A DNA stretch of 30,928 nt from CAYNWH01 sp964400885 (GTDB lineage Bacteria; Patescibacteriota; Patescibacteriia; CAIXNZ01), in assembly GCA_964400885.1 (NCBI GenBank), contig CAYNWH010000012.1, positions 1-30,928 on the forward strand, written 5' to 3'. The position numbers and the translations under genes are program-made. Shown here piece by piece: positions 23,080 to 30,002 of this stretch. The notes beneath the pieces were generated by a model. That model made no database searches and had not been told where the DNA came from. It was given only the letters and a program-made list of their open reading frames with translations. The stretch's first letter is position 1. Every line of letters starts with the position of its first letter.

Positions 23080-23562
23080 TCATTTTTCATATTTGCGGAA
23101 AATAATTTTAAGTAAATTAGTAATTTTTTCTTTTATGTAGTCAAATATTTCAACACATCCCAAAGCTATAATAGTTAAAAGAATGAGTAAAAATAGTCCG
23201 ATTACATACCCTCCAAAGAACCAGACATGTACGCCGCTTAAGATTTGGGCGATTAGTTCAAGGTCGCCTATTAGTAAAATTAATAGGACAATTGCTCCTC
23301 CTATTAACCAGAGGAAAATTTTGCCAATGGTGATAAGAATTTGTTTAATCTTGTTTAAAATTCCATCTGTATCCATGAGAGCTTTGACCATTGAGATGAT
23401 TTCATCTAAAATCAAACTAACAACCACGACAAGAGCAATAAATAATATGATGAGAAACTCAGTGGATACTTCATCAGAATTTGTTTTTGCTATTGCGGCT
23501 AAAGGGTAAGTCATTAACGAAAATAAGAATAGCTTAGCCAAAATAAGAGTGTTTTTTTTCAT
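23080..23562 (-). CDS. small multi-helix membrane protein with signal peptide
   Basis: I recognise no family. The 160-residue protein starts with a signal-like segment (MKKNTLILAKLFLFSLMTYP, then LAAIAKT, a likely cleavage site near residue 25). Three strong membrane helices follow, about 36-58, 78-103 and 112-137, and a basic C-terminal tail (IKEKITNLLKIIFRKYEK). Start ATG is well fixed by a Shine-Dalgarno, AAGGAGG, five bases upstream on the minus strand. The layout resembles small pilin/TrbC-like or holin-like proteins, without motif support. It stands alone on its strand. Confidence 0.75.
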   Translation of the reverse strand: MKKNTLILAKLFLFSLMTYPLAAIAKTNSDEVSTEFLIILFIALVVVVSLILDEIISMVKALMDTDGILNKIKQILITIGKIFLWLIGGAIVLLILLIGDLELIAQILSGVHVWFFGGYVIGLFLLILLTIIALGCVEIFDYIKEKITNLLKIIFRKYEK

Positions 23563-23626
23563 GTCTGCCTCCTTTTTATCAATGAACTGATTATTAAATA
23601 TAGCTTAATCTATTATTAAAGTCAAG

Positions 23627-23655
23627 TTGTTTTTAGCGTTTAATTATGCTAAAAT
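23627..23655 (+). promoter_or_regulatory. promoter of the murE-like gene, near-leaderless
   Basis: TTGTTT (23627-23632), a 17-base spacer and TAAAAT (23650-23655) with TGC before it. The ATG is at 23665, nine bases past the -10 box, so the leader should be only a few bases. Confidence 0.75.
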
Positions 23656-23664
23656 TGTAATATT

Positions 23665-24981
23665 ATGAAAGCTTTTCTCAAGAAAATTATACCTAAAACC
23701 TGGCTTTTACAGTATCATAAAGTATTGGCAATTATTGCTAATTTAGTTTATAATTTCCCGTCCAAAAGAATAATTGTGATTGGCGTGACTGGCACTAATG
23801 GCAAATCAACGACTGTTAACTTGATTGCCAAGGTTTTAGAAGGTTCAGGTGCTAAAGTCGGCTTGATGACTACTATGAATTATAAAATCGCTGACAAGGA
23901 GTGGCTCAATTCTACTCGCATGACCATGTTGGGCCGGTTTGCTTTGCAAAAAATGCTAAAACAGATGATCGAATCCGGCTGTCAGTATGCTGTGGTGGAA
24001 ACTTCTTCAGAAGGCATTATGCAAAATCGCAACTGGGGTGTTCATTATGATGTGGCTGTGATGACAAATTTAACGCCTGAACATATTGAAGCCCATGGTT
24101 CATTTGAAAATTATAAAAAAGCTAAAGGTAAACTTTTTGCCAATTTAAGCAAGTTCCCGCGCAAGCAAATTGGCGGCCAGGAAATTAAAAAGACGATTGT
24201 GGTTAATTTGGATGATGAACACTGGCAATATTATTTAAATTTTCCAGCTGACAGAAAATATGCTTATGGCATAAAAGAATATCGTTATCCTGATTATGTG
24301 AAATATATTAAGCCTAAAGAATACCAGCTGTTTGTTGATCATACGACTTTTAATTTAAAAGATTTGGAATTTAAAACTAATTTAATTGGTGAATTTAATG
24401 TTTATAATTGTCTGGCTGCTATTTGCGTGGGTTTAAATTTCGGTTTAACCCTTGAACAATGCCGTGAGGCCTTGGCTAAAGTCCAAGGCATACCTGGCCG
24501 CATGGAATTAATTAAAGAAGGCCAGCCTTTCACTGTTCTAGTTGATTATGCCCATGATCCAAAAGCATTTGAAATACTTTTTAATACTTTAAAAATGTTT
24601 GAGAAAAAACGGATTATCCATGTGTTTGGTTCAGCCGGCGGCGTGCGTGATCATGCTAAGCGTCCGGTTTTAGGTAAAATGTCAGGACAAAATGCTGATA
24701 TTACGATTGTGACTGATGAGGATTCTTATGATGAGCCGACTGAAAAGATTTTAAACGAAATTGCGGCTGGCGCGCTCGCAACTGGTAAAGTTGAAGGCCA
24801 GAATTTATTTAAAATTTCTGAGCGAAAAGAGGCAATTAAAAAAGCTTGTGAAATGGCGCAGCCCGGTGATTTGGTTTTAATTACTGGCAAAGGCACAGAG
24901 CAAAGCATCAAATCTGGGGGTAAAATCATGCCCTGGGATGACCGGCAGGTAGCACGAGAAATTCTAAAAGAGATTAAATAG
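23665..24981 (+). CDS. murE: MurE-like Mur ligase lacking the N-terminal domain
   Basis: The protein has the MurE-type ATPase domain (VIGVTGTNGKSTTVNLIAKV, MTNLTPEHIEAHGSFENYKK, a probable carbamylated-Lys region KAKGKLF) and the C-terminal domain (IPGRMELIKEGQPFTVLVDY, AHDPKAFE, VFGSAGGVRDHAKRPVLGKM, LVLITGKGTEQS). At 438 residues it is about 50 shorter than usual because the N-terminal UDP-MurNAc-binding domain is nearly absent: the P-loop begins around residue 39. The specificity loop, DNPR in diaminopimelate-adding MurE, reads TDEDSYDEPT here, matching neither the DAP nor the common Lys pattern. It probably adds the third stem-peptide residue, but substrate and amino acid are unsure. Confidence 0.85.
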   Translation: MKAFLKKIIPKTWLLQYHKVLAIIANLVYNFPSKRIIVIGVTGTNGKSTTVNLIAKVLEGSGAKVGLMTTMNYKIADKEWLNSTRMTMLGRFALQKMLKQMIESGCQYAVVETSSEGIMQNRNWGVHYDVAVMTNLTPEHIEAHGSFENYKKAKGKLFANLSKFPRKQIGGQEIKKTIVVNLDDEHWQYYLNFPADRKYAYGIKEYRYPDYVKYIKPKEYQLFVDHTTFNLKDLEFKTNLIGEFNVYNCLAAICVGLNFGLTLEQCREALAKVQGIPGRMELIKEGQPFTVLVDYAHDPKAFEILFNTLKMFEKKRIIHVFGSAGGVRDHAKRPVLGKMSGQNADITIVTDEDSYDEPTEKILNEIAAGALATGKVEGQNLFKISERKEAIKKACEMAQPGDLVLITGKGTEQSIKSGGKIMPWDDRQVAREILKEIK

Positions 24982-25000
24982 TAAAGATTAAGACTGAATT

Positions 25001-26161
25001 ATGCAAAGGTATATTATAATCCATTATGGGGAGATTTATTTAAAAGGCGGCAATCGCAAGTTTTTTGAAGACAAGCTGCTTAATAATATAAAATTAGCTT
25101 TGCAAAATATAGCTGAAGTTAAACCTCGTTTGCTGGCTGGTCGGATTATTATGGAGTTTGATGACAAATGGGATTGGGAGTCGATGCAAGCTAAACTGCA
25201 AAAAGTTTTTGGTATTGAGTACTTTGCTCTGGCCTGGAATTCCGAGCAAGATATTAAGCAAATTGAAAAAGATTTGTACTTTTTAATTAAAAATAAGAAG
25301 TTTAAAACTTTTCGCATTACAGCCAGGCGCACGGAAAAAACTTTTTCTTTGAATTCTCAGGAAATTGATAAGAAATTAGGCGCAATGGTGGTTGAAAAAA
25401 TGAAGAAAAAGGTTGATTTAGAAAAATTTGATTTGAATATCCATATTGATTTAGTGCGCGAATTTGCTTTTATCTATTTTGAGAAAATTAAAGGCCGGGG
25501 CGGTTTGCCTGTTGGTTCTTCTGGTAATTTATTATGCTTGCTTTCCGGCGGCATTGATTCGCCAGTGGCTGCTAATTTAATGCAAAAGCGCGGGGCTAAA
25601 ATTGTTTATGTTAATTTTGATGCTTATCCAGCCACACCCAAAGATAATCAGGAAAAAGTTAAAGAATTGGTTAAAGTTTTAAATGATTATCAATTTGAAT
25701 CAAAATTATATATTGTGCCGTTTCTTGATATTCAAAAAGAAATTTTAAAACGAGTGCCTGAAGATTATCGGGTGATTTTTTATCGCCGCCTGATGTTGCG
25801 CATTGCTAGAAAGATTGCTTTGCAGGAAGATGTTTTAGCTTTAGTGACAGGGGAGAGTCTGGGCCAGGTCGCTTCACAAACAGTGGAAAATATTAGGGTT
25901 ATTGCTGAATCAATTGATTTGCCGATTTTACGGCCTTGCATTGGCCTGAATAAGGAAGAAATTATTGAATTAGCTAAAATAGTCGGCACTTATGATTTAT
26001 CAATCCAGCCGTTTAAAGATTGTTGTTCGCTTTATGTGCCCAAGCACCCGATTACTCATGCTGATTTGAATTTGGTTTTAGATACTGAAAAAGATTGGGA
26101 TTTCACTCAAATGCTAGATGAGGCATTAAATAAAGCAGAAATTATATTAACCAATAACTAA
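25001..26161 (+). CDS. thiI: tRNA 4-thiouridine synthetase
   Basis: ThiI makes s4U8 in tRNA using sulfur passed from IscS. The 386 residues include the N-terminal ferredoxin-like part (IIIHYGEIYLKGGNRKFFED), a THUMP domain (about 60-165) and the PP-loop at residues 182-187 (SGGIDS), followed by VTGESLGQVASQTVENI and ILRPCIGLNKEEIIELAKIV. It ends without a rhodanese domain, as in the shorter bacterial ThiI. KDCCSLYVPKHP carries two adjacent Cys where ThiI proteins have a conserved Cys. The presence of IscS in the same window fits the pathway. It starts 19 bases after murE. Confidence 0.95.
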   Translation: MQRYIIIHYGEIYLKGGNRKFFEDKLLNNIKLALQNIAEVKPRLLAGRIIMEFDDKWDWESMQAKLQKVFGIEYFALAWNSEQDIKQIEKDLYFLIKNKKFKTFRITARRTEKTFSLNSQEIDKKLGAMVVEKMKKKVDLEKFDLNIHIDLVREFAFIYFEKIKGRGGLPVGSSGNLLCLLSGGIDSPVAANLMQKRGAKIVYVNFDAYPATPKDNQEKVKELVKVLNDYQFESKLYIVPFLDIQKEILKRVPEDYRVIFYRRLMLRIARKIALQEDVLALVTGESLGQVASQTVENIRVIAESIDLPILRPCIGLNKEEIIELAKIVGTYDLSIQPFKDCCSLYVPKHPITHADLNLVLDTEKDWDFTQMLDEALNKAEIILTNN

Positions 26162-26248
26162 TAACCAACCTTCGTCCCGTTTAGCGGGACTACGGTTGGC
26201 GAAGGCCAATCACTAATAACTAATTACTAATGCCTAATTACTAATATT
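26162..26248. repeat. spacer with a GC-rich palindrome inside AT-rich phrases
   Basis: CCAACC (26165-26170) pairs with GGTTGG (26194-26199) and inside GTCCCG (26174-26179) pairs with CGGGAC (26185-26190). It is flanked by ACCAATAACTAATAACCAAC-like and ACTAATTACTAATG-like phrases. The GC palindrome thus interrupts an AT-rich phrase spacer. Confidence 0.7.
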
Positions 26249-27079
26249 ATGTCTAATGATTATTTTGCCAAAAAAATAAGTTTGCGGGAAGATGAAGAAA
26301 TTATTCTGGTTTTGCATCATCACCCCATCACTTTTTGGAAACAAATTTTATTAACAGCCTTTTTGATTTTGTTAGCTTTTTTCTTAATGTTTTTTTTGCT
26401 GAGCCTGGGGCCAATTGGCGTGGCTTTGTTTTTGGCCCTGCTTTTAACTGGAGTTTCTTACGGTTTGCGCGAATTTTACATCTGGTATTTTAATGTTTTT
26501 ATTATAACCAATCAGCGGATTTTTGATCTTGACCAAAAAGGTTTTTTTAATAAAACAGTTTCTGAACTGAGTTTGGAAAAAATTCTTGATATTTGTTATT
26601 CAGTGCAGGGTTTTTGGCAGACTATTTTAAAATTAGGCACAATAAAAATTCAGGCAGCTAGCGTGAAATTAATGATTAAAAATGTCAGGCAAGTAGTTCA
26701 GGTTAATCAGCTTTTGGCTGATTTGATTCGAGAGCAAACAGGCAAACAGATAGAAGTAAAAAAAGTCAAACAGCTTAATGCCAAAGAAAAAGAGCAATTA
26801 ACTGAAGATTTTCTTAAGCAAGATGAGTTGGCAGAATATGAGGATTATAATTTACAGGAATTAATTGAGGATTATAAAGAAACGTTTGGCGATTTGAAGC
26901 TGAAAAAATTATTAGTTGATGAATTAGAGAAGTATGAAAAAGAAGAGGCCTCCTTTGCTTCCGCCTCCGCTGAAGCTACGGCAGACAGGAAAGCTTCGGA
27001 GGCTGAAGAGGAAGAGGCAGAGGAACAAGACGAAGATGAGGAAAGCGAGCTTAATAACTTTAAAAAAAGGCAGTTGTAA
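26249..27079 (+). CDS. bacterial PH-domain membrane protein with repeat-derived insert
   Basis: The protein of 276 residues has a short N-terminus (ISLREDEEIILVLHHHPITF), two membrane helices (about 28-52 and 55-73), and a bPH2-like (DUF304) beta domain: FNVFIITNQRIFDLDQKGFF, SELSLEKILDICYSVQG, LGTIKIQAAS. A long acidic, helical C-terminus follows. Residues about 233-252 (ASFASASAEATADRKASEAE) are low in complexity and encoded by a GC-rich palindromic element inserted in frame. The family is common in CPR and of unknown role. It starts after a repeat spacer without a promoter or Shine-Dalgarno that I can see. Confidence 0.85.
   Translation: MSNDYFAKKISLREDEEIILVLHHHPITFWKQILLTAFLILLAFFLMFFLLSLGPIGVALFLALLLTGVSYGLREFYIWYFNVFIITNQRIFDLDQKGFFNKTVSELSLEKILDICYSVQGFWQTILKLGTIKIQAASVKLMIKNVRQVVQVNQLLADLIREQTGKQIEVKKVKQLNAKEKEQLTEDFLKQDELAEYEDYNLQELIEDYKETFGDLKLKKLLVDELEKYEKEEASFASASAEATADRKASEAEEEEAEEQDEDEESELNNFKKRQL
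26945..27007. repeat. GC-rich element inserted in frame within the PH-domain gene
   Basis: GCCTCCGCTGAAGC (26969-26982) lies near the inverted GCTTCGGAGGC (26992-27002), with CTACGGCAGACAGGAAAGCT overlapping that. The TACGGCAGACAGGAAAGCTT run resembles TTCGGCAGACAGGCAGG at 16220 and TTCGGCGGACAAGAAAGCT at 5282. The frame remains open through it. Confidence 0.75.
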
Positions 27080-27083
27080 TTGT

Positions 27084-27112
27084 TTTACATCCTTTCAAAA
27101 AAACGTTATAAT
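27084..27112 (+). promoter_or_regulatory. promoter of the ftsB/divIC-like gene, leaderless
   Basis: TTTACA (27084-27089), a 17-base spacer and TATAAT (27107-27112). The ATG at 27121 is only eight bases beyond the -10 box, so the transcript should start at or within two bases of it. The -35 box lies just past the preceding stop. Confidence 0.8.
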
Positions 27113-27120
27113 ATAGACAT

Positions 27121-27513
27121 ATGAGCCTAAGAGGAAAGAGAAATCTAATTTTTCCTGATTTAATTTTTTCTAAATTTTTTTTGGTTTTTTGCGTTGTCAT
27201 ATTTTTGGTGGTTTTATTTGCTTTAGGCAAAGGCACAATCAAAAATTATAAGGTAAATTCAGAAATTCAGGAACTGCAGGATGAAATCAGTCAGCTGGAA
27301 AGCCAGAATCAGGATTTTAGCCAGTTAATAACTTATTTTAAATCTGACGCTTTTATTGAACAAGAGGCTAAGTTGAAATTGGGCTTTAAAAATCCAGGTG
27401 AAAATTTAGTTGTGATTCCTCAGGGAGAAATAAATGAGGAAACGCAAAATGTAGTTGACTTAGAGGCTACTGCTAATAACCCGGCTAAATGGTGGGCTTA
27501 TTTCTTTAAATAA
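27121..27513 (+). CDS. FtsB/DivIC-like septum formation protein
   Basis: This is a bitopic cell-division protein of 130 residues. A basic N-terminus (MSLRGKRNLIF) leads to one membrane helix (about 18-38), then a coiled coil (about 42-70: KVNSEIQELQDEISQLESQN) and the conserved segment FIEQEAKLKLGFKNPGENLV, the DivIC/FtsB signature (EeeAReKLGmvkpGE). Such proteins link FtsL, FtsQ/DivIB and the FtsWI synthase. No FtsL- or FtsQ-like gene is seen nearby; ftsW is about 14 kb upstream. It and the next gene are 11 bases apart. Confidence 0.9.
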   Translation: MSLRGKRNLIFPDLIFSKFFLVFCVVIFLVVLFALGKGTIKNYKVNSEIQELQDEISQLESQNQDFSQLITYFKSDAFIEQEAKLKLGFKNPGENLVVIPQGEINEETQNVVDLEATANNPAKWWAYFFK

Positions 27514-27524
27514 GTTTTAATACT

Positions 27525-28163
27525 ATGGAAAAAGAAAAAAAAAGGAAAATTAAAATAGTCAAAAAGCAATTAAAATTCAAAGGCCATATTTTAGGTATAA
27601 TTATAATCATTATTATTGCCATAGTTGCTTTTAATGCTATCTTTGCCTGGGGAATTTATAAATTAAGCTGGCAGAATGCGGTAGTGGAAAAAATAGTTGA
27701 AGTCCTGCCTTATCCGGCTGCCAAAGTAAATCAGCAATATATTTCTTTTGCTGACTATCTGAAAAATTTAAGAGCAGCTGAAAAATTTTATGACCAACAA
27801 AAAAAAGCAGGTTCGCCTGCTATTCCCACTGATTTGGAATTAAAGAAAATGGCTTTAGAGCAGAGGTTAATCAATAATTTATTAATTGAAACAATTGCTG
27901 ACCAGTATGATGTTACAGTGACTGATGCGGAAATCAATAATGAATTAGATCAGCTGATAGCGCAAAAGGGCAGTCAGCAAGCTTTGGCAGGTTTTTTACA
28001 GGATTTTTATGATTTGAATATTCAAGAGTATGCGAAATATTTTATTAGGCCAAATTTATATTTTGATAAGACCCAAACAGCTTTGCAGCAGCAAGATTTA
28101 AACTTTAATGATTTACTAAAAGAAGCGATTGATAAAGCGCAGATTAAAATTTATGTTTACTAA
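27525..28163 (+). CDS. SurA-N-like membrane-anchored chaperone-type protein
   Basis: The 212-residue protein has a strongly basic start (MEKEKKRKIKIVKKQLKFKG), one membrane helix (about 21-43), and then a SurA N-terminal-like region: PAAKVNQQYISFADYLKNLR, MALEQRLINNLLIETIADQY, DVTVTDAEINNELDQLIAQK. SurA and PrsA usually go on to a parvulin-type prolyl isomerase domain; here the protein ends without one. It may therefore be a pure chaperone or a holder of exported proteins. It ends at TAA 28161-28163, one base before the opposite-strand tRNA-Thr. Confidence 0.82.
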   Translation: MEKEKKRKIKIVKKQLKFKGHILGIIIIIIIAIVAFNAIFAWGIYKLSWQNAVVEKIVEVLPYPAAKVNQQYISFADYLKNLRAAEKFYDQQKKAGSPAIPTDLELKKMALEQRLINNLLIETIADQYDVTVTDAEINNELDQLIAQKGSQQALAGFLQDFYDLNIQEYAKYFIRPNLYFDKTQTALQQQDLNFNDLLKEAIDKAQIKIYVY

Positions 28164-28236
28164 AGCCGAGAAGGGGGATCGAACCCCTGACCTACGGTTT
28201 ACGATACCGTCGCTCTACCAGCTGAGCTATCTCGGC
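28164..28236 (-). tRNA. tRNA-Thr (CGT)
   Basis: The cloverleaf is complete: acceptor GCCGAGA/TCTCGGC, D stem GCTC/GAGC, anticodon stem ACGGT/ACCGT with loop ATCGTAA (anticodon CGT), T arm AGGGG-TTCGATC-CCCCT, and T73. CCA is not encoded. It is tail to tail with the SurA-N-like gene, without spacer. Confidence 0.95.
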
Positions 28237-28248
28237 AAATAAAATTTA

Positions 28249-28310
28249 GCGGGATACCGGCCTCCTGCGCCAAGGCCCCGGAGGCTGAAAAGAATCGAAC
28301 TTAATGTCTT
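28249..28310 (-). pseudogene. possible 3' remnant of a broken tRNA-Gly
   Basis: On the minus strand, AAGTTCGATTCTT (a T-arm-like sequence) is followed by a GC-rich element (TTCAGCCTCCGGGG... to GGAGGCCGGT, about 28256-28286) and then ATCCCGC (28255-28249). That is the exact complement of the acceptor GCGGGAT in the tRNA-Gly half at 28444-28478. The two pieces could be ends of one tRNA gene split by insertions. This is an inference from short matches. Confidence 0.4.
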
Positions 28311-28353
28311 AATTCCCTTAATTGCTTGCCCGCCGCAGCAATTATATTTTACA

Positions 28354-28424
28354 AGCGATGGACGGGAATCGAACCCGCGTCTCAACCTTGGGAAGGTCGC
28401 ATACTGCCATTGTACTACCATCGC
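28354..28424 (-). tRNA. tRNA-Gly (CCC)
   Basis: The 71-nt cloverleaf folds well: acceptor GCGATGG/CCATCGC, D stem GTAC/GTAT, anticodon stem CGACC/GGTTG with loop TTCCCAA (anticodon CCC), T arm with GGG-TTCGATT-CCC, and T73. CCA is not encoded. A second, truncated tRNA-Gly(CCC) lies just upstream on the same strand. Confidence 0.95.
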
Positions 28425-28443
28425 ATAGATATTGCGGAGGCGG

Positions 28444-28478
28444 GGGAAGGTCATGTACTACCACTATACTAATCCCGC
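28444..28478 (-). pseudogene. 5' half of a second tRNA-Gly (CCC)
   Basis: The minus strand reads GCGGGATTAGTATAGTGGTA then GTACATGACCTTCCC: an acceptor 5' strand, a foldable D arm (GTAT/GTAC) and the anticodon stem and loop up to the anticodon CCC. The sequence then changes to CCGCCTCCGC, a phrase of the GC-rich elements. No 3' half follows directly. It looks like a tRNA gene broken just after the anticodon. Confidence 0.7.
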
Positions 28479-28514
28479 GGATAACATTTAACAATTAACA
28501 ATTGACATTTAATC

Positions 28515-29291
28515 ATGAAAAATTTAAACGTAAAAAAAACAATCAAGTTATTAATTATTTTAGCAGTTTTGGCCTTGCCGGTCAATAATCTTTTGGCTGA
28601 AGATAATATTTTTGCTGCCAGTTCCAATACTCAGCCGAATTTGAATCAAATTTATTTTTTGCCAGAATCGCAGCCAACAGAGCAAACTCCTATAGCAACT
28701 GCTGACCAGTCAGCTGAACCTGTTTTGCCGGAAATAACTGAATCAGCTGTTGTTAGTACTGAGCCGATTGTGACTGGCACAGAATCTTTTAATTTAACCA
28801 AAGATAAAGTTTGGGCTGGCATAAAGTTTAAAGTTTTTGATGATAAATTTGTTTTTCAAATTGATTCAAAAAAATTATCTTCAGCCGGAACTTTAAATCT
28901 AAAAGAAATAATTTTGCCGCCAGGCAGTAATATGGCGCCGCCTCAAGGTTTTCAATTAGCCAGCCGCATTTATGAATTTGANNNNNNNNNNNNNNNNNNN
29001 NNNNNNNNNNNNNNNNNNNNNNNNNNNNNNNNNNNNNNNNNNNNNNNNNNNNNNNNNNNNNNNNNNNNNNNNNNNNNNNNNGGCACGCAATTAAAAGTGA
29101 CTAATGTTGATAATGGTAAAAGCGTGGTTGTTAAAGTTAATGACTGGGGGCCTGATCGCAGTGTTTTTCCTGATCGGGTAATTGATTTGGATGCCGTAGC
29201 CTTTAAAAAAATTGGCAGCACTTACTCGGGTTTGATTAATGTTAAAGTTGAGCCGCTTGATCAGGTGGGTATAACCACCAATAACCAATGA
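28515..29291 (+). CDS. secreted RlpA-like double-psi beta-barrel protein, with gap
   Basis: The N-terminus MKNLNVKKTIKLLIILAVLA followed by LPVNNLLA is a signal peptide. A Pro/Thr/Glu-rich linker follows (about 40-90). After the N run the sequence GTQLKVTNVDNGKSVVVKVN, then DWGPDRSVFPDRVIDLDAVA and FKKIG, fits the RlpA-type double-psi barrel: RVIDLD with the conserved Asp and VNDWGP in place of VNDRGP. In RlpA this fold cleaves naked glycan strands at the septum. The gap removes the middle, and the continuous frame over 100 Ns is a coincidence of the placeholder length. Just downstream are ftsE and ftsX, so a role in wall turnover at division is plausible. Confidence 0.78.
   Translation: MKNLNVKKTIKLLIILAVLALPVNNLLAEDNIFAASSNTQPNLNQIYFLPESQPTEQTPIATADQSAEPVLPEITESAVVSTEPIVTGTESFNLTKDKVWAGIKFKVFDDKFVFQIDSKKLSSAGTLNLKEIILPPGSNMAPPQGFQLASRIYEFXXXXXXXXXXXXXXXXXXXXXXXXXXXXXXXXXXGTQLKVTNVDNGKSVVVKVNDWGPDRSVFPDRVIDLDAVAFKKIGSTYSGLINVKVEPLDQVGITTNNQ
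28982..29081. other. assembly gap (100 N)
   Basis: Exactly 100 Ns lie inside the RlpA-like gene. The true length is unknown, so protein length and frame across it are not reliable. Confidence 0.98.
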
Positions 29292-29318
29292 CCAATAATC
29301 AATGACTAATGACTAATT
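29270..29318. repeat. AT-rich phrase spacer before ftsE
   Basis: Units of ACCAATAA, ACCAATGA and GACTAATGACTAAT run from inside the 3' end of the RlpA-like gene up to the ftsE start. The last codons of that gene (TTNNQ) are therefore repeat-derived. Confidence 0.55.
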
Positions 29319-29321
29319 TTG

Positions 29322-30002
29322 ATGATTCATTTTAAAAAAGTTACAAAAATTTTTCATCCCAAAACAGTGGCGCTTAAAGATGTTAATTTGCATATTAAGC
29401 CCAAAGAGTTTATTTCTATTGTCGGTCAAAGCGGGGCTGGCAAAAGTACGCTTATTAAACTTTTAACTGCCTCAGAAAAACCAGATAAAGGTCAGATAAT
29501 TTTGGGTGGCTGGGAAATAACTGATATTAAGGAAAGGGAAGTGCCTATCTTGAGGCGGCAAATTGGCGTAGTTTATCAGGATTTTAAATTATTGCCGAAA
29601 AAAACCGTTTTTGAAAATGTAGCTTTTGCCATGGAAGTCTGCGGAGTAAGTAATCGGAGAATCAACCAGGTGATCCCTCAGGTTTTAAAAATTGTGGGTT
29701 TAAAAGAAAAAGCTGACCGTTATCCGCATCAGCTTTCTGGCGGTGAAATTCAGAGAGCAGCCATTGCCAGAGCCTTGATTCACCGGCCGAAGATTCTACT
29801 GGCTGATGAGCCGACTGGTAATCTGGATTCTTTAAATACTAAAGATATTATTGATTTGCTTTTGAAAATTAATGAATTTGGCACGACTGTGGTTTTGGTT
29901 ACTCATAATAAAGATGTTGTTAACCGGATTAAAAAAAGAGTGATAGTTTTGGATTCAGGGCAGATAATCAGTGATCAGGAGGAAGGACGGTATCTACTTT
30001 AG
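29322..30002 (+). CDS. ftsE: cell-division ABC transporter ATPase FtsE
   Basis: FtsE is the ATPase that, with FtsX, drives peptidoglycan hydrolase activity at the septum. All ABC motifs are present in its 226 residues: Walker A GQSGAGKST (35-43), Q-loop VVYQDFKLLP, signature HQLSGGEIQRAAIARAL, Walker B ILLADEPTGNLD and switch His in VLVTHNKD. FtsE-type features include YQDFKLLP and EPTGNLD. A TTG at 29319 is in frame, but ATG 29322 is the better start, giving MIHFKKVTKIF as in other FtsE. The gene is preceded by an AT-rich CCAATAACCAATGACC-like phrase spacer. Confidence 0.96.
   Translation: MIHFKKVTKIFHPKTVALKDVNLHIKPKEFISIVGQSGAGKSTLIKLLTASEKPDKGQIILGGWEITDIKEREVPILRRQIGVVYQDFKLLPKKTVFENVAFAMEVCGVSNRRINQVIPQVLKIVGLKEKADRYPHQLSGGEIQRAAIARALIHRPKILLADEPTGNLDSLNTKDIIDLLLKINEFGTTVVLVTHNKDVVNRIKKRVIVLDSGQIISDQEEGRYLL

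Noticed and set aside
28227..28454. Open frame of 75 codons on the minus strand
   Set aside because: It crosses tRNA-Thr, tRNA-Gly and repeat sequence; no protein-like features.
28249..28478. Group I intron in tRNA-Gly
   Set aside because: The break after the anticodon is a plausible intron place, but the intervening stretch is under 200 bases, holds a whole tRNA and shows no group I core.
29319..29321. TTG start for ftsE
   Set aside because: The adjacent ATG at 29322 is a better start and gives the usual FtsE N-terminus.
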